From assembly GCF_003049505.1 (NCBI RefSeq), contig NZ_PYWN01000034.1, forward strand, positions 1 through 58,374: 58,374 bases of DNA, in the 5' to 3' direction. Under the pieces are notes generated by a model, which was not told the DNA's origin, made no database searches, and saw nothing but the letters and a program-made list of their open reading frames with translations. Both the position numbers and the translations under genes were made by a program. Position 1 is the stretch's first letter, and each line of letters begins with the position of its first letter. Source of the stretch: Metasolibacillus meyeri. GTDB lineage: Bacteria; Bacillota; Bacilli; Bacillales_A; Planococcaceae. Shown here in pieces: positions 53,568-58,374 of the stretch.

Positions 53568-56500
53568 ATGAAAGTAACTGAGTTTTCTGTGAGGCGTCCT
53601 GTTTTTACAGTTGTAACAATGGCGCTTGTACTTATTTTAGGAGTTGTTTCGCTTTTTAAAATACCTGTGACCTTGATTCCGAATTTAAATCCGCCTATTG
53701 GTGTTGTTGTGACGAGTTATCCTGGTGCGAGTCCGCTTGAAGTGAGTGAAAAAGTGACGAAGCCTTTGGAAAGTAGCTTGGCAACGTTGCCAGGTATAAA
53801 GCGATTGCAATCTACCGCACAGGAAGGCGCCAATTTAACGATTATTGAATTTAGCTGGACGACGGATATGAATGTGATGCAAATGGAAATTATGCAGCGA
53901 TTAGATATGGTTTCATTGCCAGATGGTGTAGGTAAGCCGTCCTTTATGAAATTTGATCCTTCGCAGTTTCCCATTATTCAGTTAGGCTTGCAAGCAGAGA
54001 GTGCAGATGTTGATTTACGGCAAATGGCAGAATCGTTAGAGCAAGAGCTGAAGCGAACAGAAGGCGTAGCAAGCGTTAATATTTCCGGAAAAATTGTTGA
54101 GGAAATTCGTCTTACTTTAGATGCTGATAAATTAGAGGAAAAAGGTTTAACACAAACGGATATTATCCAGCTTGTACAGGCGAATAATATTTCTTTGCCA
54201 GGAGAAACAGTGTCTGTAGAAGAGCGACAATTGACGACGCGCATTGTGAGCCTATTTACTTCTCCTGAACAAATAGCAGAGCTAATTATTTCCGTAAACC
54301 CATTAACGGGTGAATCACTGTTGTTGCGGGATATCGCTACAGTTGAACGCACAGAGCAGCCACAAACAACCATTACACGTGCAAATAATTATCCAGCACT
54401 ATTAATTTCAGTGTTGCAGCAGTCAGATGCAAATACAGCACAAGTGTCGGATGCTTTTCAAGACGCTTTAGAGAAATTATTAGAGCAGCCACAATATGCA
54501 GACGTAACGGCACACTTATTATTTGATCAAGGAGATTATGTAAAGTTAGCCATTAATAATATTACGTCCTCATTATTGTTTGGTGGTCTCTTTGCGATGC
54601 TTACACTATTTGTCTTTTTACGAGGCATTACTAGTCCTCTGATTGTTGGCATAGCAATCCCTTATTCAATTATCGTGACATTTGTGCTCATTTATTTTGC
54701 GGATTTTTCTTTAAATATTATGACGCTTGGTGCACTAGCATTAGGGATTGGGATGCTCATTGATAATGCGATTGTAGTAATTGAAAATATTGAACGCCAT
54801 ATGGCACTTGGCAAATCACCGAGAGAAGCAACTTTATATGGTACGAAGGAAGTGAGCCTTGCCATTATTTCGTCTACATTAACAACGGTTGCTGTGTTTT
54901 TACCGGTTGTCTTTATTACAGGCTTAATTGGACAAATATTCACAGAATTTGCATTAACCATTGCCTTTAGCTTATTTGCCTCGCTCGTTGTCGCTTTAAC
55001 AGTTATTCCGATGTTAGCGAGCCATTTATTAAAGCCTAAGATGACAAATTTAATCGAGAGACGCCAGCAATCTAAGTTTTATCAAGTATATGGTAAAATA
55101 ATTCGCTGGGGATTGCGCAATCGAGCAGTTGTATTGATTACGACAGCACTGTTATTTGCTGTGACAAGTTTTATGCTTTATCGTACAGGTACAGAATTTA
55201 TTCCAGCGACAGACGAAGGCTATGTGTCATTGCAAGTCCAGCTGCAAACGGGCTCTTCTATCGAAACGACAGAAAGCGTTGTAGCGGATATCGAGGATTA
55301 CATACAGCCACTGCAAGAGGTAGATGTTATTGTTAGTGTTATCGGAGGAAACCAGCAATCAATGTCGCGCGGTACGAGCCGAGCAAATGAAGCGGAGCTG
55401 TATATTAAACTTGTGCCAATTGCAGAGCGTAACAAATCGATTTTTGAGCTTGTAGAAACGATGGAGCAGGACTTAGCCGCAATTGTAGGACAACGTGCAG
55501 AACTAGAATTTTCTTTAACTTCATCCTCTGGCTCAGCACCAAATACATTAACGTTTCGTGTAACAGAATCGAATGAAGTGCAATTACAAGAAGCGGTGTT
55601 AGCTATTCAACAAGCTATAGCGGAAATTGATACAGTGAGTGAAGTAACGACAGATTTAGATAGCACTGTGGAGGAGGTTCGTATCGAGGTTCAGCCAGAG
55701 CAAGCGAAGGAATATGGCTTGTTGCCTGCACAAATTGCCCAAACCGTAGGAAGTATGACGCGCGGTCTTTATACGACGCAAATTATCGCAGAGGATGGCG
55801 TTGTTTTACCTGTTATGACGAGCTTTGGTGATACATTTAATCAGAGTATTGAGGCGTTAAAAGGCATGAAGCTGCGTACACCAGCAGGTCTCTTTGTGGC
55901 GCTAGAAGATGTTGCGACAATTGAGCTGGCACAAAGACCAACATCGATTAGACGCTCAGATCAAGCTTCGGCTGTCGCCTTTTTCATTCAATATGCGACA
56001 ACCGAATCGTTAAGTGGTATTTCAGCAAAGGTTGATCAAGCGATTGCGGGAATTCAATTAAAGGATACGACACGCGTTATATTTAGCGGAGATCGAGAGC
56101 TATTTGATAGCGCGAAAAACGATATGATACTTGCGATATTGTTAGCTGTTATTTTAGTGTATATCGTGCTGGCGGCACAGTTTGAATCATTTAAATATCC
56201 ATTCGTTATGCTATTTAGCATTCCGTTAATGATTGTAGGGGTTGCCCTCGCCTTATTTATCACGAATACATTGCTTGGTATAACAGCAATTATCGGTATA
56301 TTAGTCTTGGTAGGAATTGTTGTGAACAATGGGATTGTGCTAGTGGATTATATTAATCAGCAAAAGGAACAAGGGAAGCCATCCTATGAAGCTATTTTAA
56401 TTGCTTGTCAAGATCGTTTGCGACCAATTTTAATGACAGCATTGACGACGGTGCTTGGATTAATTCCACTTGCCCTAGGTATAGGGGAAGGAACGGAACT

Positions 56501-56618
56501 CAACCAACCAATGGCGATTGTTGTAATTGGCGGACTTTTTGCATCAACAGTGCTTACTTTATTAATTGTGCCAATTATTTATAGCTTAATGGATAAAGAA
56601 ACACGTTATATAAAGTGA
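53568..56618 (+). CDS. RND-family efflux pump (AcrB/SwrC-like)
   Basis: 1016 residues, full RND size: an N-terminal helix, two large extracytoplasmic loops with the porter subdomains, and twelve membrane helices. TM4 reads GMLIDNAIVVIENIERH with one relay Asp, and TM10 has VVNNGIVLVDYIN. No membrane-fusion or outer-membrane partner is nearby, as expected for a Gram-positive organism. SwrC in B. subtilis exports surfactin and drugs; substrate here is unknown. Confidence 0.92.
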   Translation: MKVTEFSVRRPVFTVVTMALVLILGVVSLFKIPVTLIPNLNPPIGVVVTSYPGASPLEVSEKVTKPLESSLATLPGIKRLQSTAQEGANLTIIEFSWTTDMNVMQMEIMQRLDMVSLPDGVGKPSFMKFDPSQFPIIQLGLQAESADVDLRQMAESLEQELKRTEGVASVNISGKIVEEIRLTLDADKLEEKGLTQTDIIQLVQANNISLPGETVSVEERQLTTRIVSLFTSPEQIAELIISVNPLTGESLLLRDIATVERTEQPQTTITRANNYPALLISVLQQSDANTAQVSDAFQDALEKLLEQPQYADVTAHLLFDQGDYVKLAINNITSSLLFGGLFAMLTLFVFLRGITSPLIVGIAIPYSIIVTFVLIYFADFSLNIMTLGALALGIGMLIDNAIVVIENIERHMALGKSPREATLYGTKEVSLAIISSTLTTVAVFLPVVFITGLIGQIFTEFALTIAFSLFASLVVALTVIPMLASHLLKPKMTNLIERRQQSKFYQVYGKIIRWGLRNRAVVLITTALLFAVTSFMLYRTGTEFIPATDEGYVSLQVQLQTGSSIETTESVVADIEDYIQPLQEVDVIVSVIGGNQQSMSRGTSRANEAELYIKLVPIAERNKSIFELVETMEQDLAAIVGQRAELEFSLTSSSGSAPNTLTFRVTESNEVQLQEAVLAIQQAIAEIDTVSEVTTDLDSTVEEVRIEVQPEQAKEYGLLPAQIAQTVGSMTRGLYTTQIIAEDGVVLPVMTSFGDTFNQSIEALKGMKLRTPAGLFVALEDVATIELAQRPTSIRRSDQASAVAFFIQYATTESLSGISAKVDQAIAGIQLKDTTRVIFSGDRELFDSAKNDMILAILLAVILVYIVLAAQFESFKYPFVMLFSIPLMIVGVALALFITNTLLGITAIIGILVLVGIVVNNGIVLVDYINQQKEQGKPSYEAILIACQDRLRPILMTALTTVLGLIPLALGIGEGTELNQPMAIVVIGGLFASTVLTLLIVPIIYSLMDKETRYIK

Positions 56619-56661
56619 AACTTCAATCAGTGGAGACTTTTCCATTCCCTACTGTTGGTTG
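56610..56661 (+). repeat. intergenic repeat with ATAAAGTGAAACTTCAAT, copy 2
   Basis: Matches 47055-47072. The first nine bases supply the last codons and stop of the RND gene (ATA AAG TGA). A CAGT...ACTG segment with GGA/TCC follows. Confidence 0.65.
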
Positions 56662-56721
56662 AACGAATCAAGCGTTCATAGCTATCCTTTCGTGTATAAA
56701 ATATTATGATAAAGAAAATGA

Positions 56722-56750
56722 TTGCTAAACAATAGAGTTTCAAGTATAAT
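56722..56750 (+). promoter_or_regulatory. promoter of the TerC gene
   Basis: TTGCTA (56722-56727), 17-bp spacer, TATAAT (56745-56750). Confidence 0.78.
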
Positions 56751-56782
56751 GAAAATACAGTTGAATATCCATTGACATTATG

Positions 56783-56944
56783 TCAAAGGGGAGTAGCTAT
56801 AAGAACTGAGGGACTGCGTTATGCAGCCTTAATGAACTTATTTCACATTCGTCATTACATGGTTGATAGCCATCGGGTGTGATAGCAATGAAATTTGCTT
56901 AGCAAGACCTTTGCCTGTTTTTTAGGCAGAGGTCTTTTTTGTTG
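56783..56944 (+). promoter_or_regulatory. yybP-ykoY manganese riboswitch
   Basis: Leader carries the family signature: CAAAGGGGAGTAGC at the 5' side, ATTCGTCATTACATGG with the GGTTGATAGCC and GGGTGTGATAGCAATG segments, and GCTTAGCAAGACCTTTGCC. CAAAGG / CCTTTG forms P1. The same CCTTTGCC can instead pair in a terminator (AAGACCTTTGCCT / AGGCAGAGGTCTT, T6). Mn2+ binding favours the P1 form and readthrough. Confidence 0.93.
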
Positions 56945-56993
56945 CCTAAAAAGAATGAAAATGGGTATACAATAAGTAAAGGAGGAACAGAGA

Positions 56994-57755
56994 ATGGAGA
57001 CAATATTATTAGAATACGCATGGGTACTTATCGTACTTGTTGTATTGGAAGGTTTGCTGGCAGCAGATAATGCGGTAGTTATGGCAGTAATGGTAAAGCA
57101 TTTACCACATGAGCAACAAAAGAAAGCTTTATTTTACGGATTATTCGGAGCGTTTGTTTTTAGATTTGCTGCGCTATTTTTAATTACAGTGCTCGTGAAC
57201 TATTGGCAAATTCAAGCACTTGGAGCAGCTTATTTATTGTTTATTTCAGCGAAAAATATTTACGATACGAAATTTAAGAAGGATGAAGAAGAAGAAGAAG
57301 GAAAGGAAAAGAAAGGCTCTGGCTTCTGGATGACTGTTGTAAAAGTAGAGTTAGCTGATATTGCCTTTGCAATCGATTCGATGCTTGCAGCAGTAGCAAT
57401 TGCCGTGACATTACCACATTTGACAGAATACGATATTGGCGGTATTAACGCAGGTCAATTCTCTGTTATGTTCCTAGGTGGTTTAATTGGTTTAATCATC
57501 ATGCGATTTGCAGCACAATGGTTTGTAAAAGTATTGAACAAGCTACCATCTCTTGAAACAGCAGCATTTCTAATTGTTGGCTGGGTAGGGGTAAAGTTAG
57601 TTGTGTTAACATTAGCGCACGACAAAGTAGCATTAATTCCACATGACTTCCCACATTCAACACTGTGGAAGGCGACATTCTGGATTGTATTAATAGCAAT
57701 TGCAGCAGGTGGTTATTTCTTCAGTGTAGCCAAAAACAAAAAGCAACAAGCGTAA
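56994..57755 (+). CDS. TerC-family membrane protein, probable Mn2+ exporter
   Basis: 253 residues, about seven helices. Acidic metal-binding segments VLEGLLAADNAVVMAVMV and VELADIAFAIDSMLAAVAI are the TerC core, with a lysine/glutamate loop (about 84-104) between. Members behind yybP-ykoY riboswitches act in Mn2+ efflux or metalation of secreted proteins, and the riboswitch here supports that. GGAGGAAC site. Confidence 0.92.
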   Translation: METILLEYAWVLIVLVVLEGLLAADNAVVMAVMVKHLPHEQQKKALFYGLFGAFVFRFAALFLITVLVNYWQIQALGAAYLLFISAKNIYDTKFKKDEEEEEGKEKKGSGFWMTVVKVELADIAFAIDSMLAAVAIAVTLPHLTEYDIGGINAGQFSVMFLGGLIGLIIMRFAAQWFVKVLNKLPSLETAAFLIVGWVGVKLVVLTLAHDKVALIPHDFPHSTLWKATFWIVLIAIAAGGYFFSVAKNKKQQA

Positions 57756-57760
57756 ATAAA

Positions 57761-57803
57761 AAAGTAGCAACCACCAAAGCGATTTCGGTGGTTGCTATTT
57801 TTT
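57761..57803. terminator. intrinsic terminator after the TerC gene
   Basis: AGTAGCAACCACC / GGTGGTTGCTA arms, T-run on the plus strand and A-rich side for the convergent minus-strand gene. Confidence 0.9.
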
Positions 57804-57809
57804 TATATG

Positions 57810-58247
57810 TTAATTAGACAACTCAACATCAAATACAAATGTGACCATACTGCCATTTTCCCACTGTGCAACAACTTCATATAAATAGTAGCCTTCAACA
57901 GATGGTAATAAAATTTTATTATCTATAACATTAACTATTTCCATTTCACCGTCTTTATTGTATTGTTGAACTGCAATAGTATCTGGGCTTTCTTTAATTT
58001 TTAATAGTAACTCATTGTTACTGGGAACAGATAATGTTTCGAATTGACTAGCATATCCGTAGATGGATTTTCCTATTCTTGGCGCACGTATGGTTACGTT
58101 TCCATCTATCCACTCATGCCCAGCGTCGACCATTTGATAATTTTGATTATCTACATGAATTTCTCCTATCGGCACTTTTTTTACGTCATTAGGTTGACAA
58201 GCGGCTAAAAGTAGGACGATTAGTAAAGCTATTAAAGATCTTTTCAA
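57810..58247 (-). CDS. uncharacterised lipoprotein
   Basis: 145 residues. Signal MKRSLIALLIVLLLAAC with lipobox LAAC (14-17). The mature part is mostly beta-like (VTFVFDVELSN at the end) with no known motif. Ribosome-binding site AGGTGATAT on the minus strand. Convergent with the TerC gene; no functional link evident. Confidence 0.72.
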   Translation of the reverse strand: MKRSLIALLIVLLLAACQPNDVKKVPIGEIHVDNQNYQMVDAGHEWIDGNVTIRAPRIGKSIYGYASQFETLSVPSNNELLLKIKESPDTIAVQQYNKDGEMEIVNVIDNKILLPSVEGYYLYEVVAQWENGSMVTFVFDVELSN

Positions 58248-58374
58248 AATATCACCTACTTTTGATAAATGGCTCGTTTCTATAGCTTATTTATCTTTTA
58301 GAGCCAAAAATATTTTTTAATTTGTAGAATAGTATATCTACATAATACTTATAAATATATAATTTAAACTATTT

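Noticed and set aside
54740-54790. Single Asp (IDNA) in TM4 of the RND pump considered as a broken proton relay
   Set aside because: Many RND pumps outside the AcrB subgroup have this version together with VVNN in TM10, so it is not evidence of inactivity.

Overview
This window is AT-rich, densely coded chromosome from an endospore-forming member of the Bacillales, most likely the Lysinibacillus/Solibacillus branch of the Planococcaceae. Three things point there. The yit, fab-trpS-spx-mecA-coiA-pepF and yjb gene orders match the Bacillus subtilis chromosome. Sporulation genes are present (spoVAC/AD/AEb, spoVIF, a YjcZ-type peptide, a CotY/CotZ-like coat protein). The MurE carries DDPR instead of the diaminopimelate signature DNPR, as expected in a lineage with lysine-type vegetative peptidoglycan. 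The assignment rests on recalled family knowledge, not a database search. No prophage, insertion sequence, CRISPR array, rRNA or tRNA was seen. LAYOUT. 1-870: AT-rich and nearly gene-free, with one 41-codon secreted-peptide gene. 871-7.2 kb: yitU, yitV, yitW, an Fe-S-type fnr, a ClpB lacking its N-terminal domain under a CtsR box, and a lone nucleotidyltransferase-like gene. 7.2-24.7 kb: yjzD; FapR-controlled fabH-fabF; trpS behind a Trp T-box; spxA; mecA; coiA; pepF; the sRNA RoxS/RsaE with a Rex-type operator; an EcsC-family gene; yjbH/yjbI on the minus strand; cwlQ-yjbK; yjbL; and the overlapping yjbM-nadK-yjbO run. 24.8-28.6 kb: mgtE, a small protein, and a PadR-DUF2812-M50 operon under a doubled palindromic operator. 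28.6-33.9 kb: spore genes, then yjcF-yjcG-yjcH. 34-41.6 kb: yutG, a membrane-anchored nuclease, and a Fur-boxed heme-uptake operon (NEAT-sortase substrate, three-NEAT S-layer protein, lipoprotein, permease, ATPase, sortase B). 41.6-58.4 kb: a YceI gene with two MhqR-like palindromes, a structured minus-strand leader, an aldehyde dehydrogenase, a PAS histidine kinase, an M42 peptidase with murE, VanZ, RF3, an RND pump, and a TerC-family protein behind a yybP-ykoY manganese riboswitch. HOW THE PARTS CONNECT. The middle of the window is a redox and proteolysis neighbourhood: Spx, its adaptor YjbH, truncated globin YjbI, MecA, RoxS and Fnr all read oxygen, NO, NADH or disulfide state, and two Clp-related genes sit beside them. 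The heme operon is complete from surface capture to import but has no heme oxygenase in this window. The intergenic regions hold several short repeat families, some tied to transcription terminators or gene ends. The most useful items for follow-up are the PadR-DUF2812-M50 operon, the N-domain-less CtsR-type ClpB, the RoxS locus, the uncharacterised leader near 43.0 kb, and the ribosome-binding-site-masking hairpin near 31.6 kb.
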